Assembly: GCF_002154225.1 (NCBI RefSeq)
Contig: NZ_MTSE01000016.1
Span: 1-64,000 of the forward strand
From: Hymenobacter crusticola
GTDB taxonomy: Bacteria; Bacteroidota; Bacteroidia; Cytophagales; Hymenobacteraceae
Length of the DNA stretch: 64,000 bases
Direction: 5' to 3'
Shown here: positions 26,583-35,371 of the stretch, one piece after another
How the letters are laid out: each line of letters begins with the position of its first letter
Position numbering within the stretch: position 1 is the stretch's first letter
The notes under the pieces: model-generated
What the model was told of the DNA's origin: nothing
Seen by the model: the letters and a program-made list of their open reading frames with translations, nothing else
Databases searched by the model: none
Made by a program: the position numbers and the translations under genes

Positions 26583-27041
26583 TCAAGCAGAGGCAGCATC
26601 CGGCGCGGGCTGACCAGCCTGCCGAACGGGACCAAACACAGCCTGCCGCACCAAGTCGACGAGCAGCGCATCCGCAATTGTGAGGGTGCCGGGCAGTGCA
26701 GGCACCTGGGATGGCAAGAAAAAGCCCGCTAGCTGGTGAAAAGCGCCAGCTTCCAATGGGTGAAAAGCCATCGACCACTCCGAGAAGCTCCGTTGCTCAA
26801 TTGGTTTTTCGACCAGCTTATGCACGTGCGAGTGCCGCCCATCGCGGGCGATGCGCCTGAATAAGGTTTCGATAACGTCTGCTTCTCCCTCGATCAACTG
26901 CGCAATGTTGCCGTGGCTGTAGAAAAGAATCCCGGTGACATGATCACGGGCATTATCACGGCGGCACTGGGCTAATAACTCCTGTAAATCCTGGTCGGAA
27001 AGCGGCCGGACTGCCCGGCTCATGTACACGAGGTGGTTCAT
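26583..27041 (-). CDS. BLUF-domain blue-light photoreceptor 2
   Basis: 152 residues from the ATG at 27041. BLUF landmarks: Tyr6 (LVYMSRA), Asn30 (RRDNARDHVTGIL), Gln48 (GNIAQLIEGE), Trp89/Met91 (FSEWSMAF). The tail after residue 105 is an extra helix pair (LTIADALLVDLVRQAVF) not like that of BLUF 1. It is about 110 bases upstream of the PAS kinase in the same direction, so it may share its transcript. Likely a short regulatory photoreceptor acting on the kinase or receiver. Confidence 0.92.
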   Translation of the reverse strand: MNHLVYMSRAVRPLSDQDLQELLAQCRRDNARDHVTGILFYSHGNIAQLIEGEADVIETLFRRIARDGRHSHVHKLVEKPIEQRSFSEWSMAFHPLEAGAFHQLAGFFLPSQVPALPGTLTIADALLVDLVRQAVFGPVRQAGQPAPDAASA

Positions 27042-27389
27042 GCGAAAGAGAAAAAACCTGCTTGCGGCAAGCAAGCTCAACTATAGAAGAAAGCAGGCAA
27101 GGTACGGAATGACATCAACTTATGTTTTGCATCAGCCGCAAAAGCGTGCTGGCGGGTCCAAGTTGCTTTCTTTCCTCTCTTCTTAGCACAACTGGCGCCC
27201 GGCTTTGGTTCAGCTCGGCTATCCGTTTTTTTAACTGACACCCCCTGCCAGCGCAAAGAAAACCAGCAGTGCCCCGAGCTTTTCCTCGCAAATTACCGAT
27301 CCTGCATTTCCCCTTGATTCTTGATAGCGAATCACTTATCTTACCTGGCATGTAAGTAGTCAACCCATCCTTTTTTTACGCTCTTTGTC
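27042..27389. other. intergenic region between divergent BLUF 2 and DoxX genes
   Basis: About 350 bases; it must contain the promoters of both genes. An open frame at 27115-27363 lacks coding character. No clear promoter element was found. Confidence 0.35.
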
Positions 27390-27824
27390 ATGGAAACCAC
27401 CCACCATTTCCCCGCTTCTGCTCCCCTCGTTCACCGGCACCTAGGGTTAGGTATTACCCGCATTGGGCTCGGCATTTTTTTGCTGATCAAAGGCTTGCTG
27501 TTTGCGGAGTACACCTCCGAGGTATTCCGGATGGTAAGTGCCACCCCTTTTCTATCCGGGCACTACAGCAAAGCGACCATGATGGCAGGCATCATGCACA
27601 TCATAGGCGGCGCGATGATTACGCTTGGCTACCAAACACGCCTAGCTGCCCTGCTACAAATTCCGATTCTGCTAGGAGCCGTTTTCCTGGTTAACATGCG
27701 AAATGGTATCCACTTCGATAACATCGAGCTTTGGGTTTCTACCGCCGTGCTGGGGTTGCTGCTGCTCATTCTAGTGAGAGGAGCCGGCCGGCCGTCACTT
27801 GATGCTATGCTAAATTGCGAGTAG
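27390..27824 (+). CDS. DoxX-like four-helix membrane protein
   Basis: 144 residues with about four membrane segments: LGLGITRIGLGIFLLIKGLL, MMAGIMHIIGGAMITLGY, LLQIPILLGAVFLVNM and VSTAVLGLLLLILVRG. The layout and the conserved-looking HIIGGAMITLG agree with the DoxX family of small integral inner-membrane proteins, whose members are tied to redox or thiosulfate metabolism but mostly have no known role. Own terminator follows at once. Confidence 0.75.
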   Translation: METTHHFPASAPLVHRHLGLGITRIGLGIFLLIKGLLFAEYTSEVFRMVSATPFLSGHYSKATMMAGIMHIIGGAMITLGYQTRLAALLQIPILLGAVFLVNMRNGIHFDNIELWVSTAVLGLLLLILVRGAGRPSLDAMLNCE

Positions 27825-27825
27825 A

Positions 27826-27881
27826 TTTTTTCGTTGTCGGACCTAGGTTATAAAGTGAGCCTAGGTCCGACAACGAAAAAA
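27826..27881. terminator. bidirectional intrinsic terminator
   Basis: Long perfect stem TTTTTTCGTTGTCGGACCTAGG with its complement ending in AAAAAA; both strands thus show a stem followed by T residues. It lies between the convergent DoxX-like and M28 peptidase genes. Confidence 0.92.
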
Positions 27882-27906
27882 CAACGAGCGGTGAGAAACG
27901 ACTAAT

Positions 27907-29415
27907 CTACCGCTCCAACTTAAAGTCCTTATCCGGTGCTGGTCGCTGGTCACGGTTAGCCACGGCCCAGCCGGTCAGGTAGATCCAGCGCGTGACGTTC
28001 GTGAGCTTGGCTACGTTGATGCGCTCGGGCTCGTCTTTGGGCGTGTGGTAGTCTTTGTGCAGCAGCGTGGTGTAGCAGATGGCCGGGATACCTAGCTTAG
28101 CATACGGTAGGTGGTCGCTGCGGAAGTACCAGCCCTCGGGGTGCGTAGGCTTATCCCACAGCGTATCGAGTTTGAACTTCGGGCCAGCTTGGTTGGCATT
28201 CATCGCTAGGCTCACCAGGTCGGCGGAGTTGCGGTGGGGGCGTTGCGAGCCAAGCAGGGCGGCGCTATCGGGGGCGTTGCGGCCAATCATTTCGGCGTTG
28301 AGCACGGCCACTATGGCTTCGCGCGGCACCGTGGGCTTCTCCGAGTAGTAGTACGAGCCCAGCAAACCGCGCTCCTCAGCGCCATGGAACACGAACAGGC
28401 CCGTGCGCCGCGCGGGCTTTTTCACGAAGGCGCGCATCACGGCCAGCGTACCGGCGCAGCCCGTGGCGTTATCATCGGCGCCGTTCCAGATGGAGTCGCC
28501 GGCTATGGCTTTGCGCACGCCGTCGTGGTCTTGGTGGGTGCTGAACAGCACGTACTCATTTTTTAGCTTGGCATCGGTGCCGGGCACTTTCGCCACAATG
28601 TTCACCGACGGATAAGTGAAGCTCTCCACCTCAATGTTGGCCACAAGCTGCTGCCCGGCCTGCTGCACCCAAGCTAGGTCCGTAGTAGGCAACCAAATGG
28701 TGGGGGCTTGCGCAACAACCTTGGTGGTAGCCGCGCCGGGCAAGCTGTAGCGGCCTCGCTCGTAGCCGGTGCTCCAGTGCTCAAACAGGTCCTGCGCCCG
28801 CGCGTCGGAAACGTATACCACGGCCACGGCGCCCGCCTTCACCAGCTCGGCCGATCGGTCGCGCATCGTGGCCGTCATGTAGCGACGGAAGCTCAGGTCA
28901 GCGGGTCCCGTTCCCGAGAACAGGATGGCCACGGCTTTGCCTTTCACGTCGACTTTGGCTAAGTCGGCGGGCGTGCCCGTGCCCACGTACACCAGCGGCG
29001 CATTCACGGTGGCCTTGCTGGGGGCTAGCACAAAAGCATCTTGGCCGTGGGTCAGCTTATGGTTGCCAATGCTGATCTGACTGGCTTTGGTGATGCGGGT
29101 ATGCTGGATGTGAAAGAATTGAAAATACGTGCCATCGTCGCCGGCGGGCTGCGCCCCGATAGCGCGCATTTGCTCGGCAATCCAGGCGGAAGCCCTTAGC
29201 TCATCGAGCGTGCCGCCTTCGCGGCCGCGAAAATGGTCGCCACCGAGGGCAAACAGGTCGCTCTTCACGTCGCTCTCGCGAATAGCGCTCAGCGCATTGG
29301 CCGAGGTAGTGGCTTTGCTGGTTGCGGCTTTTTTCTGGGCTATTCCGCTGAAGGGCAAAGCTAGGCTCAGGCCCGCCAGCAGCCACTTCGAGGTGCTTTG
29401 GTTAAGGTATCTCAT
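27907..29415 (-). CDS. exported M28 family zinc aminopeptidase
   Basis: 502 residues with signal peptide (LAGLSLALPFSGIAQ). A protease-associated-like domain is inserted at about 130-270, then the M28 catalytic part: HQDHDG (first His and its Asp), NGADDNATG (bridging Asp), GAEERGLLGS (general base Glu and Glu ligand), LNAEMIGRN where the usual Asp ligand is Glu, and YHTPKDEPE (last His). Two zinc ions are expected. It would trim peptides in the periplasm or outside. The Asp-to-Glu change is known in some bacterial members, so activity is still likely. Confidence 0.9.
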   Translation of the reverse strand: MRYLNQSTSKWLLAGLSLALPFSGIAQKKAATSKATTSANALSAIRESDVKSDLFALGGDHFRGREGGTLDELRASAWIAEQMRAIGAQPAGDDGTYFQFFHIQHTRITKASQISIGNHKLTHGQDAFVLAPSKATVNAPLVYVGTGTPADLAKVDVKGKAVAILFSGTGPADLSFRRYMTATMRDRSAELVKAGAVAVVYVSDARAQDLFEHWSTGYERGRYSLPGAATTKVVAQAPTIWLPTTDLAWVQQAGQQLVANIEVESFTYPSVNIVAKVPGTDAKLKNEYVLFSTHQDHDGVRKAIAGDSIWNGADDNATGCAGTLAVMRAFVKKPARRTGLFVFHGAEERGLLGSYYYSEKPTVPREAIVAVLNAEMIGRNAPDSAALLGSQRPHRNSADLVSLAMNANQAGPKFKLDTLWDKPTHPEGWYFRSDHLPYAKLGIPAICYTTLLHKDYHTPKDEPERINVAKLTNVTRWIYLTGWAVANRDQRPAPDKDFKLER

Positions 29416-29483
29416 GGTTGAGGGGAGTGACTAAAATACAGTATACAGGTTCGGAGGTACGTGTCGTCGTCCAACTCGCGTGT

Positions 29484-29612
29484 GCCGGTCCGACGCCCTA
29501 GGCGTCCGACCGGTTACCGCCAGAACAAAAGTCGAATGAGCTAGGTGTAAGACGGCCGTTCTGAAGAATTGTCCAACGACAACCGGTCGGACGCCTAGGG
29601 CGTCGGACCGGC
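29484..29612. repeat. REP-like inverted repeat, family B (GC-rich)
   Basis: Perfect 32-base arms (29484-29515 and 29581-29612) starting GCCGGTCCGACGCCCTAGG. Its arms match those of 3420-3555 except for few bases. It lies between the penicillin-acylase-family and M28 genes, both leftward. Confidence 0.9.
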
Positions 29613-29631
29613 AGGCGCGCGTTGGGCGATG

Positions 29632-31827
29632 TTACTCGCCGGGATGATAGGTTTTTTCGGCGTGCTGGCGCACGTCTTCCGGGTAAAACAGTACGTCTTT
29701 GAAGTTCTCTTCGCTATACAACGCGGCTTGATCCGTGAAATGCGGTGAGCTAGGATTGCTGCTTACGCCGCCCGTGAGCACCGACCTAGCTTTGAGGCGC
29801 GGCCCAAACTCGACCACTGCAATGAAGCTGTTCCCGACGGTGCCGTAGCGCTTCTTCGTGCCCGGCTGCGTCTTGGCGCCAAATGCCGCCAACGAACCCC
29901 AGGCCGACGAGGTAAACGCCACCGGCAAGCTAGGTTTCTGGTCATCGTAGGTTTCTTCGATGTTGCCGGTCAAGCGCTGGAAGCGGTTTACCTCACCCCA
30001 CGGCATTTGCCAAGTACCAAAGTCGCGGGTTAATTCGTCGAGGGTTTCTTGCAGGGCGTTTACTTTTTCCTGCGCGTTAGTGTTGCGAATGGTGAAGCCC
30101 GTAAACGAAATGTAGTCCAACTTTTGGTCGGCGGGCACGCGGCCGCGGGCGAGGCGTTGCAACCGCTCGGCCCAATAAATAGCCACTGTTTGGGCCACGG
30201 AGGTTTTGCTGTAGCGCTTGTCCCAGTCGCGCAGCAGCTTCATGGCTTCTACCACGTCGCCCTGGGGCGGATTCGTGCCGTCGGAAGCGGACTGAAAATC
30301 GGACGACAAAGCCGGAATCAGCTCCTGAAAGGCAGCTAGGTATGGATCTTTGGCCGCAGCAATCAGCGTGTCGAGCGTGAAAATCGACTTGTGGCTGAGC
30401 ACGCGCACGGCGTTGATGCCACGGTAATTTTCGGCGTCGGGGGCCATGTACATGGGATACTGCTGCTTCGAGGGGCTACTCGCCCCCGACACGGTGAAGG
30501 GCGTGGAGTTGCAGTTCTGAATCCAGCCGCTGGCGGGATTGTGCACCTGTACCAGCTCTTCTACTTTGTGCAAGCCCTGCCACTCGGTTTTGGGGTTGCT
30601 TCCATCCACGGGTTGGCTCCAGTCGAAGCTAGGGTCGCGCTTGGGCATGAAGTTGCCGTGCCAGTAGGCAATGGTGCCTTTGCTATCGGCAAATACGGTG
30701 TTATTAGAAGCGTTGCCGTTGAGCTTCATCACTTCCTTGAAGCTTGCGTAGTCGGTAGCTTTGGTGCGCAGATACGATTGCTCCAAGGCTTCCAGCGGCG
30801 TATCCATCATGCGCACCGTCACCCACCTGTTGTCGGCTTGCTGGCCAACTACTGGGCCGTGGTGCGTGCGGTAGGCAGTGAATTCCTTGCGCAGCGTTTT
30901 GCCATCCTGCTTATAGGCTAGGCTCACTTTCTGCACCTGCACGGGTCGAAGCTTCTTGCCGTAGCGGTAATAAAACTTACCGTCTTTCTCCTCAATGGTT
31001 TCTAGGTATTCGTCCATGGAGTCGGCGTTGCTGGAGGTATGCATCCAACCACAATTCGGATTGAAGCCCTGATACACAAAGAATTGCCCCCACGTCACGG
31101 CGCCGTAGGCGTTCAGACCCTGTTCGCTCGTCACTTGCACCTCAGGCCGAAAGTAGAACGAGGTGTGCGGATTGATCAGCAGCATGGCGTGGCCAGTGGC
31201 CGTTTTGGCTGGCGCAATGGCAAAGCCGTTTGACCCAACTGGCTCCCGGTCTAGCTTTTCAAAGTCATTATTCAGCCACGACGTCGATTTGCGCTGGCTG
31301 TAGAAGGCCTTCATCCGCTCCAGCGACACCACGCTGATGTTGCCGCCAATGCTGCCTTCGCTGAACATGAGCGGCATCCAGGGCTCAAAGCGCGTGAGCA
31401 GCTTGGGCTTCACGGTGGGATGCGTGTAGAGGTAGTAATTGGTGCCCGCGGCGAAGGCATCGAGTAGCTGCTTCATCCAGGCCGGGCTTTTCTTATAAAT
31501 CGAAATGGCCTGGGTGCTGTCGAGGAAGAGCCTAGCCCGTAGGTCGTTATACAAGCCTGCTTCGCCCTGCACCTCCGCTAAGCGCCCGATGTTGGTAATG
31601 TAGTTGTCTTCAATACGGGCAAAATCGTCTTCGCACTGCACGTAGAGCAGGCCAAACACCGCATCGGCGTCGGTCTTGCCGTACACGTGCGGCACGCCCC
31701 AGTTGTCGCGCACAACGGAAATCTGCTTGGCTTGCTGCTGCCAGCGGGCAATTTCTTCGGGTTTGAAGGCTTGTGCCTGCGCACCAGCGGCACACAATAG
31801 CAGACCTAGGGTAAGAAAAGAACGCAT
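29632..31827 (-). CDS. exported penicillin acylase family (Ntn hydrolase) protein
   Basis: 731 residues with signal peptide MRSFLTLGLLLCAAGAQAQ. The alpha-part contains VVRDNWGVPHVYGKTDADAVFGLLY, and the autocatalytic site gives a beta-chain beginning at Ser199 (GSNGFAIAPAKTATGHAML), the single catalytic nucleophile. Later landmarks are NPHTSFYFRPEVQ and NASNNTVFADSKGTIAYWHG with the oxyanion Asn. The family cleaves amide bonds of acyl-homoserine lactones, penicillins or cyclic peptides; actinobacterial and proteobacterial quorum-quenching acylases are examples. Substrate here is unknown. Periplasmic. Confidence 0.9.
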   Translation of the reverse strand: MRSFLTLGLLLCAAGAQAQAFKPEEIARWQQQAKQISVVRDNWGVPHVYGKTDADAVFGLLYVQCEDDFARIEDNYITNIGRLAEVQGEAGLYNDLRARLFLDSTQAISIYKKSPAWMKQLLDAFAAGTNYYLYTHPTVKPKLLTRFEPWMPLMFSEGSIGGNISVVSLERMKAFYSQRKSTSWLNNDFEKLDREPVGSNGFAIAPAKTATGHAMLLINPHTSFYFRPEVQVTSEQGLNAYGAVTWGQFFVYQGFNPNCGWMHTSSNADSMDEYLETIEEKDGKFYYRYGKKLRPVQVQKVSLAYKQDGKTLRKEFTAYRTHHGPVVGQQADNRWVTVRMMDTPLEALEQSYLRTKATDYASFKEVMKLNGNASNNTVFADSKGTIAYWHGNFMPKRDPSFDWSQPVDGSNPKTEWQGLHKVEELVQVHNPASGWIQNCNSTPFTVSGASSPSKQQYPMYMAPDAENYRGINAVRVLSHKSIFTLDTLIAAAKDPYLAAFQELIPALSSDFQSASDGTNPPQGDVVEAMKLLRDWDKRYSKTSVAQTVAIYWAERLQRLARGRVPADQKLDYISFTGFTIRNTNAQEKVNALQETLDELTRDFGTWQMPWGEVNRFQRLTGNIEETYDDQKPSLPVAFTSSAWGSLAAFGAKTQPGTKKRYGTVGNSFIAVVEFGPRLKARSVLTGGVSSNPSSPHFTDQAALYSEENFKDVLFYPEDVRQHAEKTYHPGE

Positions 31828-31935
31828 TAGGTACAGAGTAAAGAGCGAAAAAGGAACTTCATCAGGCGCGTATCAGCAATAGCTTGATGCGCTAACTTAC
31901 TGGCAATATCTTCTCTCACCAATCCCAGCCGCTAC

Positions 31936-32283
31936 ATGATCGACGTCAGCAAGGAAGGCAATAGTATCTTGTTCAATGTGAAAGGCCTGCACAAACTCTG
32001 GGCATTTAAGAGTCAGCTGCAAGTCCCAGTAGCGCATATTCGTGGGGTGCGCCAAGATCCGGAAGCACTCAAAGGCTGGTGGAAAGGCTGGCGACTGCCT
32101 GGCACGCACGTTCCCGGCCTCATCACTGCCGGCACTTTTCTGAAAGATGACCGCCGTATTTTTTGGGACGTGCACAATGAGGACAAGGCGGTCATCATTG
32201 ACCTAGAGCACGACGACTACGATCAGCTCATTATCGAAGTGGCCGACCCGGCAGCGGTGATTGAGTTGCTTTCGGTGGCGTGA
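31936..32283 (+). CDS. small conserved protein with PH-like fold (115 aa)
   Basis: 115 residues, no signal peptide. The pattern of beta-strands (NSILFNVKGLHKLWAFKSQLQVPVAHIRGVR, GTFLKDDRRIFWDVHNEDKAVIIDLEH) ending in a helix (DPAAVIELLSVA) suggests the bacterial PH-like fold seen in short stand-alone proteins of this phylum. Function unknown. It is transcribed alone, divergent from the acylase gene. Confidence 0.7.
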   Translation: MIDVSKEGNSILFNVKGLHKLWAFKSQLQVPVAHIRGVRQDPEALKGWWKGWRLPGTHVPGLITAGTFLKDDRRIFWDVHNEDKAVIIDLEHDDYDQLIIEVADPAAVIELLSVA

Positions 32284-32296
32284 AGCAAATCCTTTT

Positions 32297-32391
32297 GAAC
32301 GTCATGCTGAGCTTGTCGAAGCATCTCTCCCGCCAAAGTAATTTGATTAGCATTGCGGGAGAGATGCTTCGACAAGCTCAGCATGACGTTC
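32297..32391. repeat. REP-like inverted repeat, family A (perfect 37-base arms)
   Basis: Arms at 32297-32333 and 32355-32391 are perfect reverse complements beginning GAACGTCATGCTGAGCTTG, with a 21-base loop. This is the best-preserved copy of the family. It lies between the convergent PH-like and M1 peptidase genes and could stop transcription in both directions. Confidence 0.92.
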
Positions 32392-32414
32392 TTTTTAGAC
32401 CAACCTAGCTTCCG

Positions 32415-34286
32415 CTACTTCGCTGCCCACTTATTATCCTTACCATTGGCATCCACGAAGATACTGCCGGCTAGCTCGATTGATTTCACCGTCTTCTTGG
32501 CATTCAGCGGCACGGTGGCGTGGCGGGGGTCAGCTTGCCAGATGGCCGGCGTTTGGTGCAGCACTTCGTTGCTGCCGTCGGTGTAAGCTACTTTCACATC
32601 TACGGGTACTGCAAAGCCGCCAATGTTCTGGATGGTGACCGAAGGCTTTTTCTTCGACTGATCAACCTTCTCCACGGCTAGGTCAATGTAGTAGTTAGTA
32701 AAGAACCAGTTGTTGAAAAACCACGTCAGGTCTTTGCCAGCCGCATTGCTCATCGAGTTGAAGTAGTCCCACGGAATGGGGTGCTTGCCGTGCCAGCGGT
32801 TCATGTACTCGTGCAGGCACTTCTTGAACAGCTCATCCCCAAGCATATCCTTGAGGGCTAGGTAGCTGATGGAAGGCTTGCCGTAAGCGTTAGTGCCGGC
32901 GCCGCGCTTCAGTTCATCGGCGGGCGTGATGGTGGGCAGGTCCTGGTTGGCGGCGCGGTTGCTTACCCAGCCCATCCGAAACTGTCGGTATAGGTCCTCG
33001 GCCTTCTGCTCGCCCCGCTCGGTGCGCCCGATTAGCAGCTCAAACGTGGTGGCCCAGCCTTCGTCCATGAAGGGGTAGCGGCTCTCGTTGATGCCCATGT
33101 AGAACGGGAAGTAGGTGTGCGCAATTTCGTGGTCTTGCACAAACTGCGCAAACTCCATGTCCTCCTGCGGGCTGTCGTTCACCATCATGGGGTATTCCAT
33201 GTCAGCAAAGCCTTGGAAAGCCGTCATTTTCGGAAACGGGTAGGGTATGCCCGGCCAGTTGCGCGAAAACCACCCGAGGGCGTTCTGCCCAAACTTCACC
33301 GATGAGTGGAAGTCCTTGGTGGCATCGGCAAAGGCGGCCTGCATGCTAGCCCGACGGTTGGTGGCCGGGTCCACAACCACGCTGGCGGCATCCCACACGT
33401 AATGGTCGCTCAGCCCGAACGTAACGTCGGAGATGTCGTTGGCCTTCCACACCCAGGTGTTCATCGGAGCTTGATTGGTGATGCTGTGCTTCGCTAGGTC
33501 GGCCGCCGTGGCTACGTGAATAACCTCGTCGCTGGTCATGGATTGCTCCAGGCGCTTGGCCGCAGCGGGCTGCAGCACCTGTTGGGGGTTTTGCAAAGTG
33601 CCCGTGGCCCACACGATGTAGTTGGCTGGCGCCTGCACCCGCAGGGTGTAGTCGTTAAAATCGTTGTAAAACTCCTTGCTGTCTGTAAACGGAATCCGGT
33701 CCCAGCCCGCATAGTCGTCGTACACGGCCACCCTAGGGTAGAAGTACGCTAGGAAGAAGGTGGTGGGGTCAATCATGCCCTCGCGCCCGCTCTGTTTCGA
33801 GATGGGAAAGTGCCAAGCTACCTGCATCCGCACGGAGTCGTGGGGCAGCAGCGGCTTGGCCATGGGCACAATCTTGATGGTGGCGGGGCCCTGCCACGCC
33901 GTAGGCCGTGCCTGCCCTGCCACGCTAAACGAGTCAATCTCGACGCCGGAGGTTAGGTAGTCGGGGCCGGCGTCGCCGTCGCGGGCCGCGCCGGGCTGGT
34001 GGATGTTCTGGATAACGCGGAACACCAGCGACTTGAGCGTATCGGGGCTGTGGTTGACGTACGTAATGGTTTCGCGGCCGCGAATGGCGCGGTCGGGCGG
34101 CGTGGCCCGCACCGTGATGTCGTAGCGGGCCGTGTTTTGCCAGTAGTTTTTACCGGGCCGGCCGTCGGGCGAACGGGTACCCTTTTGATACGCCCGCTGA
34201 ATGTCGCGCGGCATGTATAAGGACTGCGCTTGCGTGTGAAGGGCCAACGTGCACAGCACCAGCAAGCAGCTAAAAGAACGAAGCAT
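32415..34286 (-). CDS. exported M1 family metallopeptidase
   Basis: 623 residues from the ATG at 34286, which gives a signal peptide (MLRSFSCLLVLCTLALHTQAQ); the longer upstream frame lacks one. The zinc site is HEIAH at 386-390 with Glu409 18 residues on (MDEGWAT), and the exopeptidase GxMEN-like segment reads ADMEYPMMV at 361-369, a variant seen in Bacteroidota members. The N-terminal beta-domain resembles aminopeptidase N. It probably acts in the periplasm. The variant exopeptidase motif means that the mode of cleavage is uncertain. Confidence 0.9.
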   Translation of the reverse strand: MLRSFSCLLVLCTLALHTQAQSLYMPRDIQRAYQKGTRSPDGRPGKNYWQNTARYDITVRATPPDRAIRGRETITYVNHSPDTLKSLVFRVIQNIHQPGAARDGDAGPDYLTSGVEIDSFSVAGQARPTAWQGPATIKIVPMAKPLLPHDSVRMQVAWHFPISKQSGREGMIDPTTFFLAYFYPRVAVYDDYAGWDRIPFTDSKEFYNDFNDYTLRVQAPANYIVWATGTLQNPQQVLQPAAAKRLEQSMTSDEVIHVATAADLAKHSITNQAPMNTWVWKANDISDVTFGLSDHYVWDAASVVVDPATNRRASMQAAFADATKDFHSSVKFGQNALGWFSRNWPGIPYPFPKMTAFQGFADMEYPMMVNDSPQEDMEFAQFVQDHEIAHTYFPFYMGINESRYPFMDEGWATTFELLIGRTERGEQKAEDLYRQFRMGWVSNRAANQDLPTITPADELKRGAGTNAYGKPSISYLALKDMLGDELFKKCLHEYMNRWHGKHPIPWDYFNSMSNAAGKDLTWFFNNWFFTNYYIDLAVEKVDQSKKKPSVTIQNIGGFAVPVDVKVAYTDGSNEVLHQTPAIWQADPRHATVPLNAKKTVKSIELAGSIFVDANGKDNKWAAK

Positions 34287-34546
34287 AAGCGTGAAACAGG
34301 TAAGAGCTTGAGTCGGGAAGCTACTCAAAGTCTCCGTAGTAGCTACAAAGGCTGCTTCTATACGTTCCAGTGCTATCCGCGTAATCAGGAATAGATAACG
34401 CAAACGTAATTGGGCCAGGGCACCAAGCCGCTGGCTTTCTCCTACCTTCGGCGCACCTGCAAGCTTTTACTAATTTACCCGCTCTGCTATTCGTTAAGGC
34501 GCTCCTACTCTACTGCTCATCCTAAAACCTAGGTATTCTTTTTCCT

Positions 34547-35269
34547 ATGAAAATAAAATCGTTACTCGTAACCACTACGCTGCTCTTAACCCTAGGTGCT
34601 TGTCAGAAAGACACCAAAGAAGACGCACAACCTGAGTATGCCGACTGGTACGCCCTGCGTGCTCCTAATGCCCGCGCGATTGAAGCCGTAACCGGTGATA
34701 TTGATAGGGCTTTGGCTATTACCACGGGCTATCAAATCTATCGAACCACCGACCGTGGCCGTACGTGGCGCACCAGTGATTATAAAGTGGGGAATGGCAT
34801 TCTTGGTTTTTTGCAGCAGCAGGATACGCTCCTAGCCCTGACCAGTCGCCTGGGCAGCGTCGTTAGCAACTCCTCAACCGCTTATGCTGCCAGCCCTTCC
34901 CACTACAGCCTGGACCAGGGGCTCACCTGGAAGCCGTACCGCAACTGGCGCCGGGGTGCCGACTTTGAACCCAGAACAGCCCTGAACCGGGTCAGCGCCG
35001 CGTCGGGCACGGAGTATAGCATCGACGTTGAGCAGGTGCCGGCTTCGTCTACTTCAAGTGGCTCCTACCTCGAAACGGTTGGCATCAATAGTTCCACGGG
35101 GCAGAAGCTAGCCTTGCCGAATGAGCATCAGATCAATAGCCTGTACGTGGATGCTAAGTCGCGGCTATACGTAGCAGCCTCGGCTCCGCTATGTGGACAA
35201 GGGCAGGCCTTCGCCTTTTGCGGCGAGCAGAACGGCGTGCTCTACGTGTCGAAGAAACCACAGCCATAG
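34547..35269 (+). CDS. lipoprotein with BNR/sialidase-like repeats
   Basis: 240 residues. Lipobox at TLGACQKDTKE (Cys19). Two Asp-box-like repeats are visible: YRTTDRGRTWRTS and YSLDQGLTWKPY, the S/TxDxGxTW pattern of beta-propellers in the sialidase/photosystem stability (YCF48-like) superfamily. The protein is too short for a full six-blade propeller, so it may be a partial propeller or a different fold. ACCTAGGT lies just before the start. Function unknown; its terminator follows. Confidence 0.7.
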   Translation: MKIKSLLVTTTLLLTLGACQKDTKEDAQPEYADWYALRAPNARAIEAVTGDIDRALAITTGYQIYRTTDRGRTWRTSDYKVGNGILGFLQQQDTLLALTSRLGSVVSNSSTAYAASPSHYSLDQGLTWKPYRNWRRGADFEPRTALNRVSAASGTEYSIDVEQVPASSTSSGSYLETVGINSSTGQKLALPNEHQINSLYVDAKSRLYVAASAPLCGQGQAFAFCGEQNGVLYVSKKPQP

Positions 35270-35292
35270 TAGCCTAGCCTTACCAAACGGCG

Positions 35293-35334
35293 CGAGCCGC
35301 CGCTGTAGTGATGCGTTACTACAGCGGCGGCTCG
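35293..35334. terminator. intrinsic terminator between convergent genes
   Basis: Perfect 17-base stem CGAGCCGCCGCTGTAGT with its complement around GATGCGTT, followed by TATCTTT. It separates the BNR lipoprotein from the multi-PAS gene. Confidence 0.8.
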
Positions 35335-35371
35335 TATCTTTAGCTACCTAGCTTTTGCGCTGGCGCGTGCC

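Noticed and set aside
27115..27363. 82-codon minus-strand open frame
   Set aside because: Basic, low-complexity content without family resemblance, inside a divergent promoter region.
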